From: Druceiella hillmani
Taxonomy: Eukaryota > Arthropoda > Insecta > Lepidoptera > Hepialidae
Assembly (NCBI GenBank): GCA_039881145.1
Contig: JAYKKI010000016.1
Coordinates: 7,961,001 to 8,025,000 of the forward strand
Length of the DNA: 64,000 bases
Reading direction: 5' to 3'
The notes beneath the pieces are model-generated. The model made no database searches. It saw only the letters and a list, made by a program, of their open reading frames with translations, and was not told the origin of the DNA. This document shows, piece after piece, positions 1 to 12,900 of the stretch; the first letter of the stretch is position 1, and each line of letters opens with the position of its first letter. Made by a program: the position numbers and the translations under genes.

Positions 1-2214
1 TTCGTTATGCTTTTTTCATACTCTCGATTGTTAACGGATAGATTATAAGTTTTTTTTATGATTCGGAGGCCAATCCCGGAAAACTTTTATGTTGTATCGG
101 TACTTAGACCAATGCCCATATGTTTTATACGTAAAACTAGAAAAGAGCGAAAGAGACGTTAATTTTGAAAAAAAAAACAAAACAAATATAAATGTCAGTT
201 AACAGTTGATTTTTAATAAATATAGGCAATGGCCACTAATAAAAAAAATTTTTGCTTTTTATTTACTTTTATTACCGTTTAAAAGCAAATTATATACTTC
301 GTTAGATTTTTGTTCCTTTTTTCAATGTTTTTCTTATTAACGATTCCTCATATATTTAAAATAGATTTAAAATTGGAGTACAAACTTAAAATTGGATTTA
401 ATTTTTTCTTATAGTTTCGCTAGTAATCGCTGTATTGTTTTTTTTGCGTTTTAAAGAATACCAGCTTTATTAAAAACGATATTCTATTTCTGCCTTTCTG
501 TGTTTAAAGACAGCCACGTGAATTGTATTTAGGGGTTCATTTTTTTCTTTTGAGGTACGGAATCTTTAAAAATTCAATATTTATTTTCGATTGAAAACAA
601 ATTGATAAAATATTCTTGAAATAGTTCACATTATCCGATAATACTTATAATATTATACTATTTATTATTATATCCATTACGTACAAGTTGTTTAAACTAC
701 AAAGGAAAAGTACGCTTCGTGTCTACGAGCTTTTGATCAACGCGGCTGAGAATTGAAAAAAGATAATAAAGGACTTTTCTGTTTGAAGATGCTTTTGCTT
801 GATAAATTTAAATTGCTTCGGAATATTAATTTTATTCAGAAATTTTTTCGTTGAATATTTTGTTCTACGTATGTGTTTTCTATGTAGATAAGTACACATC
901 CAAGAATAAAGGTTTTTAATAAAGACCCTACTTTATTATTTTGTCCTTTATCCTAAGTCCTAGACTATTGTTTTTGTCTTTCACCTAGCAAAATTATATC
1001 GAAAAATTTATTCGTTTAAAATTTGCGAGTTTTAAGATATAAATGTAGATCAAGTTATGTATTTGAATTCTATTTGAAGTGAATTAAATATCTTAAATGA
1101 AAATCAAATTCTAAATAACATTTCAACTCCTGTTATGAGTTATTCAGTTTTAAGTATACTTAACGGTTATAATTAAATTAATATTGTATCTTTCTGGTAA
1201 AAATATAACGAAAAGACTTAAAACGAAGTTAAATTTTAATTTAGAAAGAACGTACTCATTCATTTTTATAAGAATATTTAAATTTAAAAAAAAAACATTG
1301 TTGCCTCTAATAACTTTTTATGTCTCATTGTTTCTAAGGGCGGGGTCTTTCAAATTAAAGCTGTGTTAAGCTCCCTCCCTTAAATAAACATATATGGTTA
1401 TTTATTTATATTTGTCAATTTAGCTTGGTAAATGGACTTGGGTGTTTAGAAGATATACGAAAATATAAGTATATATATGATTATTATCAATGTATATCTT
1501 TGTATGTAAAGGTATATCTTTTTAAATTTTATATTTGTTTTAATGGGTATACTTATATATAATTTATCAACGCATGAGTTAGGGTGAATAACGATTACTA
1601 AGGGCTTCATACGTTACAGTTTAACGTTGATTTGATTTCCACTTCTACAAGATACAGTTAGATAAAAGTTACACAATCCGTATTTAAAAGCTGTCACCTT
1701 TTATTTCCGTTTTCCTACCTTGTCTACACCATATTGCAATGTTAATTCAGAGAACATTCCGGAAAGTATAGGATACTCAAAGTTGTTTGTTCTTTGAGGA
1801 TAAGAAATAAATATTTAGTTCGTTGAATTAATTCTGAATATTTAAATTATTAGTTAATTCAGTTAATCAATAATTATAATTAACTTTGTTTCCTTGAATA
1901 CATTCCATAAAATGATCAAACACAATTTATTTAAGTAATAACTTTATAGACCAGCCTTATATTTCGTTTGTTCAATACTCGTGCCATTAACACAATAAAA
2001 CCAGGAAAATTTCGTTGAATTTATTAATACACCTGGCAATGTGCGTAAGTTTTAACAGCTGAAATAAAAAACATGTTTAGTATATCAATCGCACTACGGG
2101 GGTTTCGTACACATTCAGATATTTATAAACATTCAAGGAAACCTTTTATCTCTATTAAACTATTTACAAACATTAATTTTTTAAAACAACAATATTTTGC
2201 CTACGATGTCTTTC
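1..2214. other. AT-rich intergenic or intronic DNA, no gene seen
   Basis: No exon, RNA gene or repeat family was recognised. The open frames at 1184 and 2073 are Phe/Lys/Ile-rich chance frames. Confidence 0.6.
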
Positions 2215-2627
2215 ACAGGCGTAATCAAATGGTGCATATTCTAAAAATCATGAGATCTAGGAATTTGAGGACAATCATCATAGCTTTCCTGTAATCTACT
2301 AATTAGAATCTAATTAGTAGAATTAGATTTTACGTACCTCTTTCTTTCATGATTTTTGTTTCGGTAGCTTCGAAAATAAGATAAAGTGGTACTCTATTTT
2401 CGCATATTATTAATAAAATTACATGATATGAAAAATTTGAAAAACATAGTATTTTATTTACACAAAATTTTACACTTTAAAAAAGTTATAGTAAGATATG
2501 TAGATTGATAGTTGGTATATAGGTAAGTATGCCAAAATTTCAAGCTTCTACATTGCATAGTTTCTGACAAAATCGGCTGTTACAGACGGACTAGTGGGTG
2601 GTCTTATAAGGGTTGCGTCTTTTAGTT
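2215..2627 (-). mobile_element. Partial copy of the GGAACCC-family repeat
   Basis: The left part (aaatggtgcatattctaaaa, gagatctaggaatttgagga) matches 11975-12015. The right end (acagacggactagtgggtgg then tcttataagggttgcg, 2582-2617) is the family terminus on the minus strand. Its right border touches the 183-bp duplication that follows. Confidence 0.6.
2295..2321. repeat. Perfect 11-bp inverted repeat with 5-nt loop
   Basis: The arm tctactaatta and its exact complement flank gaatc, within the transposon fragment at 2215-2627. Confidence 0.85.
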
Positions 2628-2990
2628 TGAACTAGGAAACTCTAAAAACGTTTACAGAATAATGATGATATTATAATCTTATCACTTACGTATTACGCTT
2701 TATAAACAAATTTAGTAAAAATAAAAAAAAACAAACATAATAAAAGTAGCTTGATACATCAATCAGTCTATCACTTTTCAACATGAGTCAGTGAATCATA
2801 TATTCATATATGAACTAGGAACTCTTAAAACTTTTACAGAATAATGATGATAGTGTATCCTCATGACTTATGTCTTACGCTTCATAAAAAAATTTAATAG
2901 AAATGAAAAAAAACAAACATAATAAAAGTAACTTGATATATCAATCAATCTATTACTTTTCAACATGAGTCTATGAATCATATATTCCTG
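2628..2990 (+). repeat. 183-bp tandem duplication
   Basis: The segments at 2629-2810 and 2811-2990 align along their length: both open with gaactagga, contain acagaataatgatgat, then aacaaacataataaaagta and cttttcaacatgagtc. They are diverged by scattered substitutions. The first copy abuts the end of the transposon fragment at 2627. Confidence 0.8.
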
Positions 2991-4082
2991 AAATATTTAA
3001 CTTATGCAAAAATGCCGCTATCTACAATGTCAACGAAGCCTTTAATAACAAGAAAAGCAATATATACCAAGGTGCGCAGCGTTGAGAAATCTGATAACTT
3101 GCAACGAGACATGAAAGTTGACTTTACGAGTAAAGTCTGCTGCAAATTAATGAACCGTTTTCTTGTTATAATTTAAACATCGCTCTCCTTGAATTCTTGA
3201 AAATAAATTGAGTCAGAGGTAAAGCAAGAAGTTGTCTCTTGAATTGCACCCGCTTGTTTTCTTTCTTTATTTTACGTATAGTTTTATAAGCCTTAATTTT
3301 AAGTTTTAATAGTATTATTAGTTTTATAATATTTTAGAGTTTTATTTCAAATACGTTTTTCGCAATTTCATATAATAGACTTTGTTTAAAATAACATCTA
3401 TGCATCATAAAATAGTTGTTAATTCAATTAAATTTGGTGCATTTTTAGGTTATGCATCTCGATAATATTTAGAATACATTTTATTTCTCGAAAGTCCCGG
3501 GTACTCTTGAAAACTAAGAAATTTATAGCACGCGTTTACATTGTAAAATCATTTTTTTATATTAAACTACGAAGACATCATGAAGATAAATCTCGAATAT
3601 TATATTACAGAAAAGATGCCCGATATTTTAGAACCACTTAAAACTGTTATAAGAAAAAGTAGACACATCAAGTTCGGGCTTATTTGATTGGTCTCAATTA
3701 GTACTTTCTACGTATATAATTACCATGATCTTATGGTGAAATCAGAATGTGGTCGATGCAATTCAGTGGAGTACATAAACAAATTTTGAACGGAGTTATT
3801 CAAATGATATACGTGATAATTAATTATACGTTTATAATTCAAAATTACCTGTTTCGGTACATTTTGATATTTATGTGTTTCTATAAATAAAGAGGTATTT
3901 ATATAACAGACCTATTAGATCTTTGATTTGAAATGACTTATGTAGCAACTGAGGAAATAGGTTTAGGATTAAAACTTGACATAAAGAATAAAAGACAATA
4001 AGAATGTGGATAACTCTTATAAGGTAAGGATAAGGCTTAATCAAGTTCTGTAAGAATTATTTGTACTGCTGGGAGGTATATA

Positions 4083-4110
4083 TTTACTATATATATATAT
4101 ATATATATGT
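4083..4110 (+). repeat. Short (AT)n microsatellite
   Basis: About 11 AT dinucleotides. Confidence 0.95.
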
Positions 4111-5171
4111 TTTTGTTACATTAGTCCTTGCTGTCTTATTTTAGTTAATAAATGTGAAAGGGGGCTTCGTTAATTTATTTATTTCTTTGTATCATTTTCC
4201 TCGTCATCTTTTCATTTGAGCTCACAAATTTTATGGGGATAGTCATGAAAGTTACGACACGTGTAACTTGTATCATAGAACTAAATATAGAGTACCTTCT
4301 ATATTGGGAAATACTAATTTCAAAGCGAACGAAGCCACAGTTACAGTTACATTAAAATATATTTTTTTAGCTAACGATACTAATTTAAAAGAAATGGTAA
4401 ATAGGATTTGAACTCACGTATGAAATTGATATTAGGAAAACATTTTAATATAAATTTAAAAAAAGTGGCCGAAATGTATATAAATTCTTTTAACTATAAA
4501 AATTACTCATTAACGTACATAAAAGGAATGGAAATATAGTCGATATTTTCATCCATATGGCAATTACTAATACCTCCTGTCATAATCGTTTTCCGTGTAA
4601 AGATATACATTTTTGCTGCTAAATTTAAATAAAGCTGTACGTATTAATTAATTATTTAATTTTTGCTTTTAATTATTATAATTTTTTTAACATATCCTCA
4701 TAATATCTTTCCTAATTTTACTGAAACCTTTTAATAATAATTGAAGTTTTATTAAAAATTCATCACACTTTAAAATGGCAAATATTATAAAGATATCTAA
4801 TAATTTCCTTTAAATGGCGGTTCAGTTTCTAATTGAAAGAATTATAAAAGCAATTTTATTAATTTTAGTAATATTTAAAAAAAATCACTTATCAACAATG
4901 CAACGATTTATTAAAAAAAAATAAATGTTGCTAATTCAAACGTAATGTTTTACAATATTTGAAGAGGCGAACCTTTAACCAGTGTTTTTTTTCACAAACT
5001 TACAGGCAGATATGAAACCAGAATTACCGCATATGTAATCATTTTGGATATTTCTTTGCTATAGCATAGAAACGTGGAAATCTGAAGGAAAATCCTCATT
5101 TGATGTATGAGGGGGTTGAAAATGTCAAAATATTAGTTAATTTAATGAAACCTCTCTGGGCCTGAATTACC

Positions 5172-5222
5172 CATTAATCCATACACAAGTTATATATTGT
5201 ATGCGTTGTATATGGATTAATG
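5172..5222. repeat. Short inverted repeat
   Basis: The sequence cattaatccata (5172-5183) is mirrored exactly by tatggattaatg (5211-5222). Confidence 0.8.
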
Positions 5223-5804
5223 AACTTGGTAAAAATTAATGTTCGAGTGAAGTGTATAGGGTAGCTGTGGTGAATACCATGGTGACAAACATATTCGATG
5301 AAACTATGGTGAAAAGCATTGATTCAGGTTATGCAATTAAATTTTCTGTTCGTTTAAAAAAGGTTCTGGAATCTTATTTACTGTTGAAAGAAGCATTTAA
5401 TTATATACTGAGTATCACTATCTAATCACACTTTTCGTTAGCACGTCGCATTTTCAAGCGATCAAGTGGGGCAAAAGTGGAACGTCCTACTACACCGATT
5501 GACGACGTTATGATGAGCACAGTACCCGTTCACATAAGAAAGTGTCATCGAATGAGTATGCAACGGTTACTTTAAGAAATGCGAGAATTCTATTCTCAGA
5601 GAGCATCTCCATGTATAATGTTTTGTCGCGTGTGTTAACGCTTTGCTAAATGCATTACCGCATTACAGTCTGTGAGGAAATATTGAACCATTACGAGCAT
5701 GAAGGAATGCTTTTATTTACATAATGTGGTAACCGTCGACGAGTTTTGAATTTTCTATTGCAATTCTGACATAAAATCGCAGAGCTCTAAGACCACCTGC
5801 TTCA

Positions 5805-5993
5805 TCAGTCCCGAAAAAAATAATAATGGCACAGAGTGCTGGGAAAGTCGTGATGATATTCTTTAGTCATGAAGAATTCATTTATTGACTTGCAACGCCT
5901 TCTGGCATAACTATAAATGTTTTTAGATACATCAGCGTAGTGGAGACAATGCTTATTCATTTCAAGAGCAGCGTCGTGATCTCCCTCGCACAA
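5805..5993 (-). other. Unrecognised protein-like fragment (62 codons)
   Basis: The minus-strand frame reads CEGDHDAALEMNKHC and then SYARRRCKSINEFF, ending FFRD and a stop. Its start is not fixed because the frame stays open upstream through FINYL. Composition is less AT-biased than the chance frames nearby, and the surrounding 5430-5800 stretch is also somewhat richer in GC, so a decayed transposon or pseudogene exon is possible. I recognise no family. Confidence 0.15.
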
Positions 5994-6587
5994 GTAGTTT
6001 ATAAATTTTTGAATGGAAAAAAAAACGATTGAAACGGTGTGATATTCTGCGCACAGTTCGGATCTTATTTCATGCGGTTTCTAATTATTCCCTGAGATAT
6101 AGAAAGATGGGAGAAAATGAAAATTTTAGTCAGATTAAAAGGTAAAAGTTGTAAGGTAAGATGCTCGCGGAAGATGGTCTGGATTTCTTATTTGAAAAGT
6201 GGGTCACGTGCTGGAAAAAGTGCATTTTAGGTGAAAGGGATTACTTTAAAAAAATATGTAAGTGTTTTTTTTTAATCTTTAAAAAAAAAGTCTCTTCCAA
6301 ACTAGCGCTGTAGTATCATTACTTGGTTATCCTTCAACGACAATTCAGTATACAATAATGTCAATAATTTACTAACCTCCCCACATTCGAAAATAGTTGC
6401 CGAAAAACTTTGCGTCATAAAAATGTTTTAACTGCGACTGTCAAGTAATTTCAGATGGTTAGTTTAAATAAATATGAATCGATTGTTAATTAAATTTCAT
6501 AGGCTGAATAAAAATAAGTAACTTATCTCTAACAGTGATAAGTCAGTCACACATTTATTACTAAAGTTATCTTACAACTTTCTTAAT

Positions 6588-6842
6588 AACACGATGATAA
6601 TAATGGTGGTGATGGCAATACAACTATTATCCCGTAATAACACGCTGATAATAACGGTGGTGATGATAATAAAACTATTATCCCGTAATAACACGCTGAC
6701 AATAACGGTGGTGATGGTAATAAAACTATTATCCCGTAATAACATGCTGATAATAATGGTGGTGATGGCAATAAAAGTATTATCCCATAATAACACGCTG
6801 ATAATAATGGTGGTGATGGCAATAAATCTATTATCCAGTAAG
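6588..6842 (+). repeat. 51-bp minisatellite, five copies
   Basis: The unit runs from taacacgctgataataatgg through tggtgatggcaataaaacta to ttatcccgtaa. Because 51 is a multiple of three and the unit lacks stops in several frames, long open frames appear on both strands (17-residue periods such as LLSRNNTLIITVVMIIK). There is no start context, signal peptide or known domain to suggest translation. Confidence 0.9.
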
Positions 6843-9004
6843 GATATTTTTGTTAAAAATTATGAGTAATTATTTTTTTTTTTTAAATTGTTTATTATTC
6901 AAGTTAATGAAATCGTTTAGTTTTGAGTTTGCGAAATAATCAAGGAGAATATGATTTATTGCCTCCCGGATGAGTATTACTAGCCTAGTTTTAGTCTAGT
7001 TACCAGCCAACGATTTGTTAATAACATATGCCATTAACATGAAATATTTTAATATCTTAGGAGTGCATGATATTGGTATTAAAATCATGTAAGTACATGT
7101 GCATATCATTCACTTGCTTCCCATTTTTTCTTTCAAATTTAATGTTGTTTTTTTTTAATACTTCACCAAGGTCTCTGTATTGCTTTAAATTAAACCATTA
7201 TTTTTAAATATAAAACTGATATCTCGAATTAAATAAATTGTAAGTTTAGGACATGAAAATTGTTCGACAAGTAATTTGTATTATAAGATTCCAATTTGTA
7301 CATTTAGAGATAAAATATCTAACAAATGTTTAATAGTATGAATAATCAATTTTAAAACTTGATGCTATTATTTAAACTAAATACTTTCATTTTCAACAAA
7401 TAATATAATTTATTTTAATGGAAATTTCTTTTAATTATTACACTGAGCATTCAAGCATATTTCTGTATTTCCACAATCACAGTGATTCTTCATAATGTAA
7501 ACAGGGAAAATGTTTGTATAAAAATATTTTCGAGAAATATAAGTAGGACATTTTGTGGGTTTCTTTCGATTGTGCGATATTTAAGGGAGGTACTGTAATG
7601 AAAATCGATATCAGACAATAAAGACTTTGGCCTTGAGAAGGAAGTCGTTTGTTTTGATTACTTAAATAATTTTATTTCAAGTTAACGATTTGTCGGGTCC
7701 CTTTTGTTCGCAATATATTTATAAGTGTCCCGTAAGTCATGAATCAACCGAAAAGAGATCAAGTTGCTGATTGACAAAATTGAACCTCCACTTTTCGTGA
7801 TATAGACAATTTTGTAAAATTTTCGAAAACCCTACTTTGGGTCGATCTTTTGGGTGCCACAATTACAAATTAAGTTTCATTGTTAATTTGTTTGTAGTTA
7901 AGTAGTATGGTGTAATAAGTCTTTCGAATTAATTGAAATAACTTACGACAACTAATATGGTCCTCTTAAATAAAAAAAGAATTCAAAATGGAAATTTTGG
8001 GAATTGGTAATTTTCCTCACAAACATTCGTCCCTGTTCGTGCCAAAAAAAATGTGCTACTTAGAACGGGCAGCAGATTAAAAAATTGGCGTATGTATATA
8101 TAAACATAATAGTGACAAAACACTTACTGGTATTGACTATAAAAACAAAGATATCCACACTTAACAAGAGAAGGCATCCTTTTAGAAGGCACTAGTGCAA
8201 AATGTAAAGATATTGAAAAAAAATATGGGAGATTAACATAGCCACAATAAACCTGATCGCTCTTTCGGCGATAGATGTTATACCAAAACAATTATGTAAG
8301 AGCCTTTATATATTAATTTTGTCAATAAAAATATTCGATGCTTTAAAATCAGTCGTTTGTAAGTACTGTGTGTAATTTACGGTTGTATTCAGTTAACTAT
8401 CTTTTTACAATTTAACCTCCTTTATTTACATTTTTAAGTAAAAATGTTAATTTTGAATTTGGAAATTGTTCTAATCAATTAAAATAAAATATAAAAGTTA
8501 CACATTAAATTTAATGTTTTATTTCAATCTTGCTGCCTTTATTGTTATGTAGGTATATATAATAATTTTTGCCGCTTAAACAATGTTTTCTCGTTCGTAA
8601 TAGAGAATGGAGGGTTTGTTACAAAGGTGAATCAGTGTATGGGTTAGAAAGTAAACTAATAAAGATCAAGGAGAGTTTTCCATAATAAAAAGTGGTATTA
8701 TATTTTTTATAAATTTGTATTTACGCAGAATTTATTTTAGTGGATAATCTTAACTCTAACTAGTACTACTCCTAACAATTAATATTTTATACATTTTATG
8801 AACATGAAAGTGAGATTGTTTATTTATTTGTTTGTCTCATTTTCACGTCTCTATTATTCAATCATTCTCCATGGTCAAAAAAATCTGTAATAAATCATCC
8901 ATTAAATAATTTTATTATCGTGTACATGTATCTTTACGGCATAGCTATCATTATTCATTATCGTTTTGCATACAAATTATTCATCCATGAAAATATGTGT
9001 TTGC
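6843..9004. other. AT-rich DNA, no gene seen
   Basis: Scattered poly-A and poly-T runs only; nothing recognised. Confidence 0.6.
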
Positions 9005-9300
9005 AAATGTTGTACACAGGCGCGTCACGTCGAAACCCACATCATTAGCTTATCTCCGCACGCAGCATCTGAACACAGTGCGGGCGTGTCTTGTTAACGC
9101 TTGACGTCGAAGGTTACCTCTACAAGATCGATGAATACGCTTTTTGTTCCAAGCTCATTAGTATGGCAGCGCGAAGTTATATACTCGCGGACATACTTGC
9201 ATATTGAAAAGGACAACGGCTTCCAAACTTTTTCCTTGTCGCAAATTATTAATTTTCGACGTTTTGCTTTGTGCGCATTGGTTACGAAGATAAGTTGATA
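9005..9300. promoter_or_regulatory. Moderately GC-rich island
   Basis: It contains caggcgcgtcacgtcgaaac, ctccgcacgcagcatctgaa and gcgcgaagttatatactcgc. A 65-codon frame here lacks any recognised feature. The direct echo cacgtcgaaacccac / gacgtcgaaggttac may be chance. A conserved regulatory element or untranslated exon is possible. Confidence 0.2.
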
Positions 9301-9583
9301 TTGACAACTTTGGATTTTTAATTAATGGATAATTCCGTAAGAAATTTGTATGTAATTACGTGTTGCAAATGTTTCACTTTACTGCAATATTTTAGATCAA
9401 TTTCATGTATTAATTTATTTTTTAAGAACTTTTCCCGAAAAATTATGTAACATTTTTTCTTAATAAAGTATTTTAGATGTTAAAAAGCTATAGAAAATCA
9501 ATGAAATTAGGTTATTCTTAGTACGTAAATACACGCCTTTTGCTGCACTGGATGAATAAAAAATACGTACAAATGTATAAGTG

Positions 9584-9585
<2 letters not shown>

Positions 9586-9653
<68 letters not shown>

Positions 9654-9735
9654 GCGTGTGTGTGTGTGTGCGCGTGTGGCATAGGGATATATGCTTGTTT
9701 GCATGCGAACCTGCATGTATGCGTGGCTACGTGCG
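9586..9735 (+). repeat. (TA)n array followed by (TG)n and CG/TG-rich alternating DNA
   Basis: About 33 TA dinucleotides (9587-9651) are followed by (gt)8 and gcgcgtgtg, then a decaying stretch with gcatgcgaacctgcatgtat and gcgtggctacgtgcgg. Open frames of 69 and 80 codons here come from the microsatellite. Confidence 0.95.
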
Positions 9736-10645
9736 GAAAACCTGATAATTTAGAACATAAGTTGTGTCACGTATTTACATAATGAGAAAAATAAGAAATC
9801 AGTGAAAGATTGATGAAAGAAATTTTCAAAGTTATGTTTGCTTTTATTTTACAAGACTTTGTATGGAGATGCACAGTATTGATAACTTTTTTCTAATTTG
9901 TTCTAAAGTAACTTGAACTATGAACATAAAATGTTAAAACCCAAGATACAACAGAATTCGGATTCGTTCAATGACCTAATTTGCAATACGTTTAATTCAA
10001 AATGTTTAGATAATAAGTCGGAGGTATTACCACGGTACAGACACAAGGCAGATCGTAATTGAATAACAGTTAGAAATTAATTAATTTTCTGTCTAAATCT
10101 TAGAAGTGAAAATGAAAAAAGAAACAACGGAGTAAAATATGTTTTCTATTTAATTCTAAGGTTTGAATGTTGAAACTACTTTATTTAAGTTTTATTTATT
10201 TACGCCGCAAACAGTTTAAATCTAGATATTTGCTTTTTCATACTAGAAATAATTGACTCAAATTTAAGTATTTCTGTTGAAAATAGTTCTGCCTTTCATT
10301 TTCGTCATTAAAACGTTGAAAGCTTTTCGTCTTATATTACGTACCACAAAAACTTTTCTTTAGCACCAAAAAATTGCTTATAAAATAATTCTAATATCCA
10401 AAATGGTGCCGTTAATTTTCCGTTGCATTCTGCAGAAAATTTTCCCCAGAGTTTGCTGTCTAAACAAACCTGCTGACTTGAACTCGTTATAGCTCAGTTT
10501 GGTAAACAGTTTTACCATGGCAAACACATATAAAGGTGTATATATCTCTGGCACGTTTCAGCTTTAAACCTGTCCTCTCTTGCACTGCAAAAATCTAAGC
10601 GACCCCTTATTTTTCTTTATTTCTTTTATTTTTAAGAAAAACACA

Positions 10646-10700
<55 letters not shown>

Positions 10701-11579
10701 TAATGTTATATTAGATAAAAAATAAATTTACATAACTGAAAATATTCGTTTACAACCAAAATTACTTTGAAACTTAGCTAAATTATGAAATTATTATGAT
10801 GGTAATACTTAGTCGAATTATTAAAGGCAAAACAATTTTTTAAAATTATTTTTTGAAAAAATTGTTATTGTAATAAATATCTGAAGTCCTATAGCCTATT
10901 AGTAGAAATAAACACATTCTAATGCAGAGGTAATAATGGTTTGAAATTCCATCCAAAAGCAATAAAATATTTCTCTAATTCCTAAGAGAGGACTCCTGAG
11001 GTGACATAGATAAAGAAAAAAAAAATAGCGTAATTTACTTTTGTCTTATTTCGTCACGTCACTGTTTGTTTGCCTGTCGTCAGTTACAATAACATTTTTC
11101 GTAGAAAAATTAGTGAGAAAACATAAAATTTTAAATCCTTGCGTAAAATTATGTCCATGAATTGTAAATAGTACCCGCTTCGTAATAATAATTGTATTTT
11201 TGACCTAATTGCCATGTAAATTTAGGGTTTACTATATTAAAAGTAAGTATTTTTAAAATTTTAGAGAAATCCAAAAAAAATATGTCAATTAAAACTATCT
11301 GTATCGATATGTCGAATTGTAAAATCCAATGTATATGTATATAAACGTAATTAATTTCATTCTGTAATATTTTTATTTTTAGTTGATCTAAAAATTAATT
11401 AAAGGTATTTTTAACAATATTTTTATGTTATAGTAGAGTTAGAATTTTTAATTGTTTTTTTTTCTAGAGCGTTTTAACCAAATTACAGTTCCGACGTCGA
11501 ATTATAAGTTATATCACACCATACTACAAGATAATATTTTATGTTATGTTTACATATTTATTCGCGAGAAATAGGTACG
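9736..11579. other. AT-rich DNA, no gene seen
   Basis: Nothing recognised apart from the (AT)n array at 10650. Confidence 0.6.
10650..10697 (+). repeat. (AT)n microsatellite
   Basis: About 24 uninterrupted AT dinucleotides. Confidence 0.98.
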
Positions 11580-11790
11580 TATACTAGTAAGCAACAGAGT
11601 TGACCCGTTTAAGCTGTCGCTAGCAGGTACCGCCGACCGCGCTAACGACCGGCCACGGTCGGACAAGGCCAACCGCGGTACGTTGTACGCGTGAGACTAG
11701 GGTCATTGTATATAGGGACGTGCCCCGTGTATCGATAGTTATATCGAGACGTTAAAGGGATTGCAAATTCCGAATCGAATAATAGTAATA
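11580..11790. promoter_or_regulatory. CpG-rich island with TATA-like motif
   Basis: It contains cagagttgacccgtttaagc, gtaccgccgaccgcgctaac, gaccggccacggtcgg (an imperfect dyad with ccgaccg) and ttgtatatagggacgtg, a good TATA-like sequence at about 11707-11718. No exon is recognisable on either side. It could be a promoter or a fragment of a retrotransposon control region; no matching repeat was found elsewhere in the window. Confidence 0.25.
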
Positions 11791-11959
11791 TATTATTGTT
11801 ACAAATGATATTCGGAGAGGAAATTTGAATAATTTTCACTACGAGAAGTCTCTACATATTTCGGCACTTATAAACACTTGAGCGTATATAGTATTTCTAT
11901 GAAAATATTTACAAATATGAAATATTAACTACATAAATATATTGCTACGTATTATATAC

Positions 11960-12900
11960 TATAACTTCCATGAGCGTAAAAACATGGTGCATATTTGAAA
12001 AATTGTAAGATCTAGGATAATCGCTATAGTTTTTCTCTAAACTTCCGGTCAGACTTTTCGAACCCTGTTTTTTTCATTATTTCTGGCTCAGTAGTTTTTT
12101 AGCGGAATTTCATGTGCTTGCATATTTTTCAGAATGTCTTTTTAAATATGCAGTTTAAAATTGTAAAAAATGTTTTTTTGTTCCTTATAACAAACCTTTC
12201 CAAGTAATATTCCACATAATATAAAATGAGAAAGAAAATTTAAAACCTTTATTTTATTCCAATATTTTAAAAAAGTTAGTGATCTAAAATACGTGTAAAA
12301 TATGTGAATTAATAAGATGTATTCATACGCCAACTTTCCAGTTTCTCCATCACATAGTTTCTGAGAAAATTGGCTCTTGAAAATAGAAAAACGTGAATGT
12401 TATTATCTACTATATCTTTCATAAGCATAAAATGTGGGTACCATTTAAAAAAAATACGATATCTAACACCATGGTTATAGTTTTACTGCAACATCTGCGT
12501 TGGCTTATAAAAACATATTTTTTCATAATTTTTGGGTTGAGTAGTTTCCGAAATAAGGGGTAGGGACCGTATTTTTTCGTATATTTCTCAGTATACAACA
12601 CCTAAAACTAAGAAAAAAATATTTTTGAGTCCCGTATAACTCGTAACCGTAGACATTTCAAACGACATCCCGCACTGTACCAATATGGAATTAAAAAAAT
12701 TCATTGAAAACAGAATTTGCCTTCCTAAAAATTTAAAAGTGAATATTTTTTAATAAAATTTAAAAATCTGCGACATATACGTGTTAATATGTTTTACTGC
12801 TGTGCCAAATTTCAAGTTTCTACATAAAGCCCTTTCTGAGAAAAGCAATTGTGACCAAAATACGGACAGACTCGTGGGTGATCTTATAATACCCTAAAAA
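11960..12900 (-). mobile_element. Two adjoining partial copies of the GGAACCC-family repeat
   Basis: The segment at 11965-12060 (catggtgcatatttgaaaaa, taagatctaggataatcgct) and the segment at 12415-12560 (gataacgaaccat-type core: gatatctaacaccatggtta) are diverged versions of the same sequence, which also supplies the 76-bp satellite unit. The element end near 12860-12895 reads gacagactcgtgggtgatct followed by tataatacc, the reverse of the family's GGTATTATAAGATCACCCAC terminus. Short open frames here (12142-12601) are incidental. Confidence 0.6.

Larger units (their letters stand above)
2991..6587. other. AT-rich DNA, no clear gene
   Basis: It holds a short (AT)n run at 4083, an inverted repeat at 5172 and a slightly GC-richer stretch at 5430-6000 with an unrecognised protein-like fragment. 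A lone box B-like motif (minus strand, about 4405-4420) has no matching box A. Confidence 0.5.

Noticed and set aside
4395..4470. Minus-strand box B-like motif (gttcaaatcc) as a tRNA gene or SINE
   Set aside because: No box A at the proper distance and no cloverleaf pairing.
9507..9782. Tyr-Ile repeat frames over (TA)n tracts as proteins (also at 36532-36834 and 54496-54786)
   Set aside because: They are pure microsatellite translation.
10488..10560. Box A-like tagctcagtttggtaa as a tRNA
   Set aside because: No box B follows and the stems do not close.
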